Assembly: GCA_017302455.1 (NCBI GenBank)
Contig: JAFLDO010000005.1
Location: 1-64,000 of the forward strand
Direction of reading: 5' to 3'
Length of the DNA: 64,000 bases
Source of the DNA: Accumulibacter sp.
GTDB lineage: Bacteria; Pseudomonadota; Gammaproteobacteria; Burkholderiales; Rhodocyclaceae
The notes beneath the pieces are model-generated. The model saw only the letters and a list, made by a program, of their open reading frames with translations. It was not told the origin of the DNA and ran no database searches. How positions within the stretch are numbered: the first letter of the stretch is position 1; each line of letters opens with the position of its first letter. Below, piece after piece: positions 27,051 to 36,033 of the stretch. The position numbers and the translations under genes were made by a program.

Positions 27051-29234
27051 ATGCTTGACACTGCAGAAATTGTTGCCCTTTGCCGGGCAGAACACGGCGA
27101 CCCCTACGCCGTCCTTGGAATGCACGTCGATGCCGACGGTTTCCTGTGGGTCCGCAGCCTGCAACCGGGAGCGCGCTCGGTTGCAGTGCTCGACGCCAAG
27201 ACCGGGAGGCAGCTTGCCGAACTCGAGCACCGCGAGGTCGAGGGAGTCGAAGGTTACTTCGAAGGACTCATCCCCCGCCGCCGCATCAGTTTTCCCTACC
27301 GGTTGCGCATCGAGTGGGAAAACGGCGTGCAGGAAACCGATGATCCGTATCGTTTTGCCACGGTATTGGGCGAGATGGACGTTTGGCTACTTGCCGAGGG
27401 CTCGCACCTGCGACCCTTCGAGCGCCTCGGCGCGCATCTCTGCGAAATCGATGGCGTTCCCGGCACCGCATTCGCGGTCTGGGCTCCCGATGCGCAACGG
27501 GTCAGCGTCGTTGGCGACTTCAATACCTGGGATGGTCGTCGCCACCCGATGCGCCTGCGCCGCGAATGCGGCGTCTGGGAGATCTTCCTCCCGGGGGTCA
27601 GTGCCGGCGCCCACTACAAGTACGAAATTCGTTCCCACGGCGGCTTTCTGCTGCCGCTCAAGTCCGACCCTTATGGCTTTCAGGCGGAAATGCGGCCGTC
27701 GACGGCGTCGATCGTCTGTGAACTGCCACCCCCGGTGGATCCGACGTCGATTCCGGCCGGCGATCTGCTGGGCGCGCCGATGTCGATCTATGAGGTCCAT
27801 CTGGCGTCGTGGCGGCGTGCCGACGATGGCGGCTTCCCTGACTGGCAGCGAATCAGCGAGACGCTGATTCCTTACGTAGTTGGCCTCGGCTTTACCCATA
27901 TCGAACTGCTGCCGATTTCGGAGCATCCGTTCGACGGCTCCTGGGGCTACCAGCCGCTGGGACTCTACTCGCCGACTGCCCGCCATGGCAGCCCGACCGG
28001 CTTTCGCAATTTCGTCGGTGCCTGTCATGCCGCCGGACTGCGCGTCATGGTTGACTGGGTACCGGCGCATTTCCCGACCGACGAACACGGTCTCGGCCGC
28101 TTCGACGGCACGGCGCTGTATGAGCACGCCGATCCCCGCGAAGGCATGCATCAGGACTGGGGCACGCTGATCTACAACTTCGGCCGCCGCGAAGTCAGCA
28201 ACTATCTGATCGGCAACGCGCTGTTCTGGATCGAGCGCTACGGCATCGACGGCCTGCGCGTCGATGCCGTAGCGTCGATGCTCTACCGCGACTATAGCCG
28301 CGAGGAGGGGCAATGGCTGCCGAATCAGTACGGCGGGCGCGAGAACCTCGAAGCCGTCGCCTTCCTGCGGCGGATGAACGAGGTTCTCGGCCAGGAGCAC
28401 CCGGCCGCCGATACGCATGCCGAGGAGTCTACTGCCTGGCCGATGGTCAGTCGCCCGCCGTCGATGGGCGGTCTCGGCTTCCACTACAAGTGGAACATGG
28501 GCTGGATGCACGACGTCCTCGACTACATGACCAAGGATCCGGTGCATCGCCGGTATCACCACAATCAACTCAGCTTCGGGATGATGTACGCCTTCACCGA
28601 GAACTTCGTCCTGCCGCTCTCGCACGACGAAGTCGTGCACGGCAAGGGCTCGCTGCTCAGCAAGATGGCCGGCGACTACTGGCAGAAGTTTGCCAACCTG
28701 CGTTCGCTTTACGCCTTCATGTGGGCGCATCCGGGCAAGAAGCTGTTGTTCATGGGCGGCGAAATCGGGCAATGGAACGAGTGGAATCACGACACGTCGC
28801 TCGACTGGGGTCTGCTCGACTTCCCCCTGCATGCGGGCATGCACGACCTGATTCGCGATCTGAACGGCATCTATCGCAGTAATCCGGCACTGCACGAGGT
28901 CGATTTCGAGCCGGCTGGTTTCGAGTGGATGGCGCCCGACGATGCCGACTGCTCGGTCGTCGCCTTCGTCCGCTGGTCGCGCGATCACTCGCGCGCCGTT
29001 CTCTATGTCGGCAACTTCACGCCGGTCGTCCGCCAGGGCTACCGTATCGGCGTGCCGGTGCCGGGTGGCTACTGCGAGCGCCTCAACACCGATTCCCAGT
29101 ACTACGGGGGGAGTAACGTCGGCAACGGCTATGAGCCGGTGTATGCGGAGTACGTGCCAGCGCACGGACGGGAATGGTCGGTCAGCTTGACTCTGCCCCC
29201 GCTCGCCGGGCTTTATCTCGAATGGGTCCCGTGA
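27051..29234 (+). CDS. glgB: 1,4-alpha-glucan branching enzyme
   Basis: 727 aa with N-terminal beta-sandwich modules (about 1-220), a GH13 barrel and a C-terminal domain. GH13 catalytic segments are GIDGLRVDAVASMLYRDY (nucleophile Asp), HAEESTAWP (acid Glu) and PLSHDEVVHGKGSLL (stabilising Asp). It makes alpha-1,6 branches in glycogen. ATG 27051 has AAGGA about 9 nt upstream, right behind the glgP stop. It overlaps the start of glgX. Confidence 0.96.
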   Translation: MLDTAEIVALCRAEHGDPYAVLGMHVDADGFLWVRSLQPGARSVAVLDAKTGRQLAELEHREVEGVEGYFEGLIPRRRISFPYRLRIEWENGVQETDDPYRFATVLGEMDVWLLAEGSHLRPFERLGAHLCEIDGVPGTAFAVWAPDAQRVSVVGDFNTWDGRRHPMRLRRECGVWEIFLPGVSAGAHYKYEIRSHGGFLLPLKSDPYGFQAEMRPSTASIVCELPPPVDPTSIPAGDLLGAPMSIYEVHLASWRRADDGGFPDWQRISETLIPYVVGLGFTHIELLPISEHPFDGSWGYQPLGLYSPTARHGSPTGFRNFVGACHAAGLRVMVDWVPAHFPTDEHGLGRFDGTALYEHADPREGMHQDWGTLIYNFGRREVSNYLIGNALFWIERYGIDGLRVDAVASMLYRDYSREEGQWLPNQYGGRENLEAVAFLRRMNEVLGQEHPAADTHAEESTAWPMVSRPPSMGGLGFHYKWNMGWMHDVLDYMTKDPVHRRYHHNQLSFGMMYAFTENFVLPLSHDEVVHGKGSLLSKMAGDYWQKFANLRSLYAFMWAHPGKKLLFMGGEIGQWNEWNHDTSLDWGLLDFPLHAGMHDLIRDLNGIYRSNPALHEVDFEPAGFEWMAPDDADCSVVAFVRWSRDHSRAVLYVGNFTPVVRQGYRIGVPVPGGYCERLNTDSQYYGGSNVGNGYEPVYAEYVPAHGREWSVSLTLPPLAGLYLEWVP

Positions 29235-31237
29235 TCGACGGCATGCGCTTGCAAGCCGGGCGGCCGTGGCCGCTCGGCGCCCATTGGGACGGGCGGGGGG
29301 TCAACTTCGCTCTCTTTTCGGCGCATGCCGAAGCGGTCGAGTTATGCCTCTTCGAGGGCGGCCAGATGCGCGCGCTGCATCTGGAGCAGTGTACCGATCA
29401 GGTCTGGCATGGTTACCTCGCCGGCGCCGCTCCCGGACTCTGTTACGCCTATCGCGTTCACGGCCCCTCCGCCCCGGATCGCGGCCATCGCTTCGATGCC
29501 CGGCACCTGCTGCTCGATCCCTACGCGCGGGAAGTCGTCGGCCGCTTTTCGTGGCCGGCGCAGGACGATCCGGCGCACCGCCTGAAAGCCTGTGTCGTCG
29601 ACGAACACTTCGACTGGGGCGGTGATGCGCCGTTGGCGGTACCCTGGGCTGACACGGTACTCTATGAAGTTCATGTCAAGGGAATCAGTTGCCAGCACCC
29701 CGGAGTTCCCGAGGCCCTGCGCGGCACCTACGCCGGTCTTGCCGCACCGGCGATGATCGAGCACTACCGGCGGCTCGGGGTTACCGCTCTCAGCCTGCTG
29801 CCGGTGCACCACTTCCTCGACGAGCAACGGCTTGTGAACGAGGGCCGCGTCAATTATTGGGGCTATAACTCGCTCGCCTTCTTCGCGCCGGAACCACGTT
29901 ACGCCGCCCGGATTGGTGGGCAATCGGTGATTGCCGAGTTCAAGACGATGGTGTGTGCGCTGCACGCTGCCGGCATCGAGGTCATTCTCGATGTCGTCTT
30001 CAATCACACGGCGGAGACCGACGAAGCGGGCCCGACCCTGTCGTTTCGCGGCATCGACAATCTGAGCTACTACCGGCTACCGGCTGGCAATCTGGCCAGC
30101 TACGAGAATTTCACGGGTTGCGGCAATACGCTCAATCTCGCCAATGCGCGGGTTCTGCAGATGGTCATGGACTCCCTGCGCTACTGGGTTGAGGTCATGC
30201 ACGTCGATGGTTTCCGCTTCGACCTCGCCGCCACACTGACCCGCGACAGCGCCTTTCTTGCCGCCAAGCGGCAGGATCCGGTACTCCAGCGAGTCAAGCT
30301 GATCGCCGAGCCGTGGGACGTCGGACCCGATGGTTATCACCTGGGCCGCTTTCTGCCCGGCTGGAGCGAATGGAATGACCGCTTCCGCGACGACGTGCGC
30401 GCCTTCTGGCTGACGGGCGGGGTGGGTGTCGCGGCGTTGGCTCAGCGGCTGGCCGGATCGAGTGAAGTGTTTCGTTTCGCTGGACGGGCGCCGCAGGCGG
30501 GCGTCAACTTCATCACCGCGCACGATGGCTTCACCTTGCGCGATCTGGTCAGCTATCAGGAGAAGCACAACGAGCTCAACGGCGAAGGTAATCGCGACGG
30601 GCACAGCCACAACCTCTCCTGGAACTGCGGGGAGGAGGGCGAGAGCCGCGATCCGGCCGTCCTCGAAAGGCGGCGCCGCCTGCAGCGCGCGCTGCTGACG
30701 ACGCTACTGATTTCTCAAGGCGTGCCGATGCTGCAGAGTGGCGATGAGATCGGTCGCACGCAGGCGGGCAACAATAACGCCTATTGCCAGGACAATGCCA
30801 TGACCTGGCTCGACTGGCGGAGTGCCGACGCCGATCTGGTCGCTTTTGTCGCCGGGTTGATCGGCTTGCGCCAGCGTTTCCGGCAACTGCGGCGCCGCCG
30901 CTGGCTGACTGGCGAGGGGAACGCTGAGGGACAACCCGATGTGGTCTGGTGGCATCCCGCAGGACGGCCGATGCGGGTTGCCGACTGGCAATCCGGCAAG
31001 CTTGGCGCACTCGGTCTGCAGCTTGCTCCCGAGACCTCGACGGACGGCCAGGCCGACGATCACCGGATCCTGCTCTGCCTGATCAACCGTGATGAGATCC
31101 CGGTTTCCTTCCTGCTACCAGCCGGCGTCTGGTGGCAGGTCTGCGACAGCAGCGCCCAGTCCCCTTTCGCGGCTTGTCAGCGCGAGCGGACGAGCACGCT
31201 GCCGGCGCGCAGCGTGCAGATTCTCTGTCTGGGGTGA
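29222..31237 (+). CDS. glgX: Glycogen debranching enzyme
   Basis: 671 aa. Isoamylase-type GH13 enzyme that removes short alpha-1,6 branches left by phosphorylase. An N-terminal CBM48 (PLGAHWDGRGVNFALFSAHA) is followed by the barrel motifs VILDVVFNHTAE, VDGFRFDLAATLTRD (nucleophile Asp), LIAEPWDVGPDGYHLG (Glu) and ITAHDGFTLRDLVSYQEKHN. The start is ATG 29222, overlapping glgB by 13 bp; GTG 29231 (which overlaps the glgB stop as GTGA) or ATG 29243 are alternatives. It is the last gene of the glk-glgP-glgB-glgX run. Confidence 0.93.
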   Translation: MGPVIDGMRLQAGRPWPLGAHWDGRGVNFALFSAHAEAVELCLFEGGQMRALHLEQCTDQVWHGYLAGAAPGLCYAYRVHGPSAPDRGHRFDARHLLLDPYAREVVGRFSWPAQDDPAHRLKACVVDEHFDWGGDAPLAVPWADTVLYEVHVKGISCQHPGVPEALRGTYAGLAAPAMIEHYRRLGVTALSLLPVHHFLDEQRLVNEGRVNYWGYNSLAFFAPEPRYAARIGGQSVIAEFKTMVCALHAAGIEVILDVVFNHTAETDEAGPTLSFRGIDNLSYYRLPAGNLASYENFTGCGNTLNLANARVLQMVMDSLRYWVEVMHVDGFRFDLAATLTRDSAFLAAKRQDPVLQRVKLIAEPWDVGPDGYHLGRFLPGWSEWNDRFRDDVRAFWLTGGVGVAALAQRLAGSSEVFRFAGRAPQAGVNFITAHDGFTLRDLVSYQEKHNELNGEGNRDGHSHNLSWNCGEEGESRDPAVLERRRRLQRALLTTLLISQGVPMLQSGDEIGRTQAGNNNAYCQDNAMTWLDWRSADADLVAFVAGLIGLRQRFRQLRRRRWLTGEGNAEGQPDVVWWHPAGRPMRVADWQSGKLGALGLQLAPETSTDGQADDHRILLCLINRDEIPVSFLLPAGVWWQVCDSSAQSPFAACQRERTSTLPARSVQILCLG

Positions 31238-31278
31238 GGCTGCCGGCGCTGGCGAAGCGGCAAGCGAGAAGCGCCGCG

Positions 31279-32247
31279 TCAGCGCCAGCCGCGCATCAAC
31301 GCGATACCATGCCCCCCGTGGCGCCGGGCCGTGTCGAGCATATTCGGCTGCAGGCCGCCAAGGGCATAGACCGGTAGCGGCGAGTGTTCGAGCAGACGCG
31401 AAAACTGCTCCCAACCCATTGCCCTTGCTTCAGGATGGCTGGCGGTTGGCAGCACCGGACCGAGAACGACGAAATCGAGGCCCAGTTCGACAGCGCGGGC
31501 AAGGTCGGCTGGCGTGTGGCACGAGGCGGCGACACGATCGAAATCAGGTCGCCGGTCGATCTCCCAGAGCCGCCTCGAGGACAGGTGGAGCCCGTCGGCG
31601 CTGACGGTGCGTGCCAGTTCAGGATCGTCGTTGACCAGAACGCAGGCACCGGCAAAGCCCCGCGCCAAGGTCACGACCATGTGCGCGAAGTGCCTGCGCT
31701 GTGCTCGCGGCAGCGTCTTGTCGCGCACCTGGATCAGGCGCAGCCCTGATGACAGGGCGTGCGCGAGCCGCGTCAGTTCCGCCTCCACTCCCCGCTCCTC
31801 GGCATGGCTGAGCGCGTAGACCGGCGGCAGTGCCAGCGCACGCAGGATCGGGCCATTGGCCGGCAGGATCGGTGCCACACTCGCCGCCGCGCCGACCTTC
31901 GACCAGACGAAGCCGCTGTGCTCGATCGGTGCAATCTCGCCGTGCCACGAGGTGACGCGGAAGAAACGCAGACGAACCCTTGCGTGTGGATAGGTGAACT
32001 CGCAGCAGACCCATGGCCAGGCCTGGTCGACGGTGACGCCGAGTTCTTCCTGCAGTTCGCGCACCAGCGCCGCGCGCGTTGTTTCGCCCGCCTCGACCTT
32101 GCCGCCGGGAAACTCCCAATAGCCCGCGTAGACCTTGCCGACGGGGCGCTGGGCAAGCAGGAACTCCGGCGTCGCCGGATCGCCGCGGAGCAGGACGGCG
32201 GCCGCGACCTCCGTGATCGGGGTCGCACCCTCGCCAACCACGTTCAT
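31279..32247 (-). CDS. Nudix (MutT-like) hydrolase fused to a ThiE-like domain
   Basis: 322 aa. Residues 10-135 are a MutT-type Nudix domain with a complete box at 48-70 (GGKVEAGETTRAALVRELQ, then EELG). Residues 145-322 form a thiamine-phosphate-synthase-like TIM barrel (LRLIQVRDKTLP, VLVNDDPELA, ADGLHLSS, DFVVLGPVLPTASHP, VYALGGL). The first half likely removes oxidised nucleotides such as 8-oxo-dGTP. The second half may or may not make thiamine phosphate. The start at 32247 (MNVVGEG) has AAGGAG 7 nt upstream. It follows the DUF815 ATPase by 37 bp, probably in one operon. Confidence 0.88.
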   Translation of the reverse strand: MNVVGEGATPITEVAAAVLLRGDPATPEFLLAQRPVGKVYAGYWEFPGGKVEAGETTRAALVRELQEELGVTVDQAWPWVCCEFTYPHARVRLRFFRVTSWHGEIAPIEHSGFVWSKVGAAASVAPILPANGPILRALALPPVYALSHAEERGVEAELTRLAHALSSGLRLIQVRDKTLPRAQRRHFAHMVVTLARGFAGACVLVNDDPELARTVSADGLHLSSRRLWEIDRRPDFDRVAASCHTPADLARAVELGLDFVVLGPVLPTASHPEARAMGWEQFSRLLEHSPLPVYALGGLQPNMLDTARRHGGHGIALMRGWR

Positions 32248-32284
32248 TTGCCGCTCCTTCTCGACGTTGCGCACGGCCGCTGAC

Positions 32285-33250
32285 TCAAGGTGCATTCCCC
32301 GGGCGCTTGCGCGTAGCACTGGCAGCGTCGGTAGGCGCCGCCTTCGTGCGCTGCCGTCGCGGACGTACCGGCAGCACGCCGCTGTGTCGACCCGCCCAGT
32401 CCCTGGCGAACTGCCAGGCGACACGGCCGCTGCGCGAACCACGTTCGAGCGCCCAGTTGAGCGCGTCGCGCTCGGCAGCCGCGATGTCGTCGTGGCGACA
32501 GCCGAAGGCTTTCAGCCAGTGGGCGACGATGTTGAGATACGCGTCCTGGTCGAAGGGATAGAAGGAAATCCACAGCCCGAAGCGCTCCGACAACGAGATC
32601 TTCTCCTCGATCGCCTCTCCCGGATGGATCTCCTCGCCGACGCGCCGGCTCTCCAGGTTCTCGGCGAAGTACTCGGGCATCAGATGTCGGCGGTTGGAAG
32701 TGGCGTAGATCAGGACATTCTCGGGCGGCGCCGCGAGCGAACCGTCGAGCACGACCTTCAGCGCCTTGTAGCGCGCATCGCCGGCGTCGAACGAGAGGTC
32801 GTCGCAGAAAATGATGAAGCGCTCGGGGCGCCCTTCGGTCAATTCGACGATGTCGGGCAGGTCGGTCAGGTCGCCCTTCTCGACCTCGATGACGCGCAGG
32901 CCATTGGCCGCATATTCGTTGAGCAGGGCCTTGATCAGTGACGACTTGCCCGATCCACGCGCGCCGGTGAGCAGCACGTTGTTCGCCGGCTGGCCGGCGA
33001 CAAAATGGCGCGTGTTGGTGTCGATCCGCGCCTTCTGCTCGTCGATGTCCTGCAGGTCGGCGAGGCGGATCGCCGGCAATCTCGCGATCGGCTGCAGGTA
33101 GCCCACACCGCGGCGTGTGCGCCAGCGGAACGCGCTGGCCAGGTGCCACTCGGGAAGCGGCGAAGCGGGCGGCAGCAAGGGCTCGATACGCTCGAGAAGT
33201 TGTTCGGCGCGGGCGAGAAAGCTCGCAAGTTGCCGGAATGGGTCGCTCAT
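32285..33250 (-). CDS. DUF815-family ATP-binding (AAA+) protein
   Basis: 321 aa. The P-loop is LLTGARGSGKSSLIKAL (about 92-108). Walker B is in FIIFCDDLSFDAGD, and IYATSNRRHLMPEYFAEN looks like sensor 1. The family is widespread in proteobacteria and has no settled function. The start ATG 33250 fits the family N-terminus. A TATACT box (33256-33261 on the minus strand) ends only 5 nt before the ATG, so the mRNA could be leaderless. It is divergent from mltA and followed by the Nudix/ThiE gene. Confidence 0.87.
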   Translation of the reverse strand: MSDPFRQLASFLARAEQLLERIEPLLPPASPLPEWHLASAFRWRTRRGVGYLQPIARLPAIRLADLQDIDEQKARIDTNTRHFVAGQPANNVLLTGARGSGKSSLIKALLNEYAANGLRVIEVEKGDLTDLPDIVELTEGRPERFIIFCDDLSFDAGDARYKALKVVLDGSLAAPPENVLIYATSNRRHLMPEYFAENLESRRVGEEIHPGEAIEEKISLSERFGLWISFYPFDQDAYLNIVAHWLKAFGCRHDDIAAAERDALNWALERGSRSGRVAWQFARDWAGRHSGVLPVRPRRQRTKAAPTDAASATRKRPGNAP

Positions 33251-33299
33251 CGGACAGTATACTTCGCGGGTTGACGAACCCGACACTCTAGCCAAAACC

Positions 33300-34550
33300 A
33301 TGCCCAAAAGCCAATCACGGCGCCTCCTCGCCACCGCGCTGCTTACCGCGCTGCTCACCGCCTGCGGCGGTACCAACGGCACCCGCGAGGTTCCCGCCGC
33401 CTGTCCAGCCTGCCCGGCCTGCCCGCCATGCGGCACACAGGCGCAGCCGGCGGCGACGACAACGTCACCGCCGTCGGCGAGGCTGCTACAGGCCGCCCGC
33501 TGGAGCGAACTTCCGGGATGGGGTGACGACGATCTGGCGGCCGCGTGGCCTGCCTTCCTGCTATCGTGCCGCGCGCTTGCCAGCCGACCGCAGTGGCCGC
33601 AATGGAAGACCGCCTGCGACGAGGCAAAGGGTCTCACGAGTCCGTCCACCACCACCATCCGCCGCTTCCTGGAAGCGCGTCTGCAGCCCTGGTTGCTGAC
33701 CAACTCGGATGGCAGTACGGGTGGCCTGGTCACCGGCTACTACGAGCCGCTGCTGCGCGGCGCGCGGACACGCGGCAAGCCTTACCTGCAGCCCGTGCTC
33801 GGCGTCCCCACCGACTTGCTGACCATCGATCTGGGCGCGGTCCTCCCCGAGCTCAAGAACATGCGCCTGCGCGGTCGTCTCGACGGCAACAAGGTCGTCC
33901 CCTACTACTCGCGCGCCGAGATCACCAGCCGGGAAAAGGACAGCCCCGATCGCGCGTTGCTATGGGTCGATGATCCGGTCGAACTCTTCTTCCTGCAGGT
34001 GCAGGGCTCGGGGCGAGTCAAACTCCCCGACGGCAGCATGACGCGCCTCGCCTACGCCGACCAGAACGGTCACCCGTACCAGTCGATCGGCCGCGTGCTT
34101 GTCGACCGCGGCGAACTGACTCTCGACCAGGTGTCGATGCAAGGGATCAAACAGTGGGCGCGGGCGAATCCGGCGCGCGTCGGTGAGCTGCTGAACGCCA
34201 ACCCGAGTTACGTCTTCTTCCGCGAACAAGCGATCAAGAGCGGCCAGAATGGCGCTGCCGAAGGCCCGAGCGGAGCTCTCGGCGTGCCGCTGACTCCCGA
34301 GCGCAGCATCGCCGTCGATCCTCGGCACGTGCCGCTGGGCGCCCCCGTGTTCCTGTCGACCAGCCTACCGGCGTCGACGACACCCTTGCGTCGTCTGGTT
34401 CTGGCCCAGGATACCGGCGGCGCGATTCGTGGCGTCGTACGCGCCGACCTGTTCTGGGGCTTCGGTGCGCAGGCCGGCATGCAGGCCGGGCGCATGAAAC
34501 AGCAAGGGCAGATGTGGGTGCTCCTGCCGCCCGGCGCTGCACCAGAATAG
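33300..34550 (+). CDS. mltA: Membrane-bound lytic murein transglycosylase A
   Basis: 416 aa. A lipoprotein signal peptide (lipobox LLTAC, lipidated Cys near residue 22) puts it at the outer membrane facing peptidoglycan. A Cys/Pro-rich spacer (CPACPACPPCG) is unusual and might form disulfides. The double-psi barrel and 3D domain follow: GLVTGYYEPLLRG, VQGSGRVKLPDG and the catalytic Asp region LAQDTGGAIRG near residue 367. It cleaves glycan strands to 1,6-anhydro-muropeptides. It is divergent from the DUF815 gene. Confidence 0.94.
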   Translation: MPKSQSRRLLATALLTALLTACGGTNGTREVPAACPACPACPPCGTQAQPAATTTSPPSARLLQAARWSELPGWGDDDLAAAWPAFLLSCRALASRPQWPQWKTACDEAKGLTSPSTTTIRRFLEARLQPWLLTNSDGSTGGLVTGYYEPLLRGARTRGKPYLQPVLGVPTDLLTIDLGAVLPELKNMRLRGRLDGNKVVPYYSRAEITSREKDSPDRALLWVDDPVELFFLQVQGSGRVKLPDGSMTRLAYADQNGHPYQSIGRVLVDRGELTLDQVSMQGIKQWARANPARVGELLNANPSYVFFREQAIKSGQNGAAEGPSGALGVPLTPERSIAVDPRHVPLGAPVFLSTSLPASTTPLRRLVLAQDTGGAIRGVVRADLFWGFGAQAGMQAGRMKQQGQMWVLLPPGAAPE

Positions 34551-34560
34551 CCTGAACGCA

Positions 34561-34574
34561 GCACAAAGTGGTGC
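34561..34574. promoter_or_regulatory. NtrC-type dyad upstream of amtB (distal)
   Basis: GCACAAAGTGGTGC reads GCAC-N6-GTGC, a near match to the NtrC consensus. It lies about 105-115 bp upstream of the amtB -24 element. Confidence 0.55.
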
Positions 34575-34608
34575 GTATGGCCCTGTCCTGGTGCAATCGG
34601 CGCGAAAA

Positions 34609-34625
34609 TGCCCGGTTGTGGTGCA
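34609..34625. promoter_or_regulatory. NtrC-type dyad upstream of amtB (proximal)
   Basis: TGCCCGGTTGTGGTGCA matches TGCACC-N5-GGTGCA with one weak half. Additional TGGTGCA/TGCACCA half-sites occur at 34589-34595 and 34663-34669. The clustering before a sigma-54 promoter supports NtrC control. Confidence 0.62.
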
Positions 34626-34676
34626 TAAATTCCCCTTGATGGAGCGCAAGTCATTGAATCACTGCACCATCTAATG

Positions 34677-34693
34677 CTGGCCTGAAGATTGCT
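34677..34693 (+). promoter_or_regulatory. Sigma-54 promoter of amtB
   Basis: CTGGCCTGAAGATTGCT fits YTGGCACGRNNNTTGCW, with exact -24 GG and -12 TTGC. Transcription would start near 34704, which excludes the earlier in-frame TTG/ATG at 34693/34696 as start codons. Confidence 0.82.
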
Positions 34694-34725
34694 TGATGGC
34701 TTCGACGAAAATTTCAGGGGGAGCC

Positions 34726-35928
34726 ATGGAAGCACTCAAGTCTGGTAGCGACGTTCTCTTCATCCTGCTCGGTGGCATCATGGTGCTGGCGATGCATTCG
34801 GGCTTTGCCTTCCTCGAACTGGGCACGGTCCGCAAGAAGAGCCAGGTCAATGCGCTGGTGAAGATCCTCACCGACTTCTCGGTATCGACGATCGCCTACT
34901 TCTTCGTCGGCTACAGCATCGCCTACGGTGTCAACTTCTTCGCCGGTGCCGAGACGCTGGTGCAGAAGAATGGCTTCGAACTGACCAAGTTCTTTTTTCT
35001 GCTGACCTTCGCGGCGGCGATTCCGGCTATCGTTTCGGGCGGCATCGCCGAGCGGGCCAGGTTCTACCCGCAACTGGCGGCGACCTTCCTGATCGTCGGC
35101 TTCATCTACCCGCTCTTCGAGGGAATTGCCTGGAATCAGGCGTTTGGCGTCCAGGCGTGGCTAAAGGCCAACTATGGTGAGGAGTTCCATGACTTCGCCG
35201 GGTCGGTCGTCGTGCATGCGATGGGCGGCTGGATCGCCCTGCCCGCCGTCGTCCTACTCGGCGCCCGCTACGGGAGATACACGAAGGAAGGGCGGGTTTC
35301 GGCACACCCGCCATCATCGATCCCCTTCCTGGCGTTGGGCGCCTGGATTCTGACCGTCGGCTGGTTCGGTTTCAACGTCATGAGTGCGCAGACGATCGAC
35401 AAGATCTCCGGCCTGGTGGCGATGAATTCGCTGATGGCCATGGTCGGCGGCACGCTGGTCGCCATGGTCGCCGGCAGGAACGACCCCGGTTTCGTGCACA
35501 ACGGACCGCTCGCCGGTCTCGTCGCGGTCTGCGCCGGCTCCGACGTGATGCACCCGATCGGTGCGCTGATCGTCGGGGGTGTCGCGGGCGGCATGTTCGT
35601 GATGATGTTCACGCTGACTCAGAACCGCTGGAAGATCGACGATGTGCTCGGTGTCTGGCCGCTGCATGGGCTCTGTGGCGCCTGGGGCGGCATCGCCGCC
35701 GGGATCTTCGGCAGCAAGGCGCTTGGCGGCATCGGTGGCGTCGCCTTGATGCCGCAGCTGTTGATGACCGGCATGGCGATCGCCATTGCCCTGATCGGCA
35801 GTTGCCTGGTCTACGGGCTGCTGAAAGGTGCCGTCGGACTGCGGCTCGATCAGGAACAGGAATACAACGGCGCTGACCTGTCGATCCACAAGATCACGGC
35901 TACCCCCGAGCGGGAAACCAACTGGTAG
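34726..35928 (+). CDS. amtB: Ammonium transporter (Amt/MEP family)
   Basis: 400 aa with about 11 membrane helices. The pore twin histidines are H164 (VVVHAMGGW) and H314 (WPLHGLCGAWGG). Other family segments are SGGIAERARFYPQLAA and GSDVMHPIGALIVG. It conducts ammonium across the inner membrane. There is no long signal peptide. The start ATG 34726 has a strong AGGGGGAG 5 nt upstream and lies 22 nt after the predicted sigma-54 start site. glnK, the usual partner and PII regulator of AmtB, is not adjacent. Confidence 0.95.
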   Translation: MEALKSGSDVLFILLGGIMVLAMHSGFAFLELGTVRKKSQVNALVKILTDFSVSTIAYFFVGYSIAYGVNFFAGAETLVQKNGFELTKFFFLLTFAAAIPAIVSGGIAERARFYPQLAATFLIVGFIYPLFEGIAWNQAFGVQAWLKANYGEEFHDFAGSVVVHAMGGWIALPAVVLLGARYGRYTKEGRVSAHPPSSIPFLALGAWILTVGWFGFNVMSAQTIDKISGLVAMNSLMAMVGGTLVAMVAGRNDPGFVHNGPLAGLVAVCAGSDVMHPIGALIVGGVAGGMFVMMFTLTQNRWKIDDVLGVWPLHGLCGAWGGIAAGIFGSKALGGIGGVALMPQLLMTGMAIAIALIGSCLVYGLLKGAVGLRLDQEQEYNGADLSIHKITATPERETNW

Positions 35929-36033
35929 GTTCCTGCATGGTCGTGAGGCGGGTCGCCTGGCCCGACTCACGAACGCCAGGTGTCGCCTAGGCTGCTAGAA
36001 TCGCCGGCTCCGAAGCCCCCTCTGTCCGCCACC

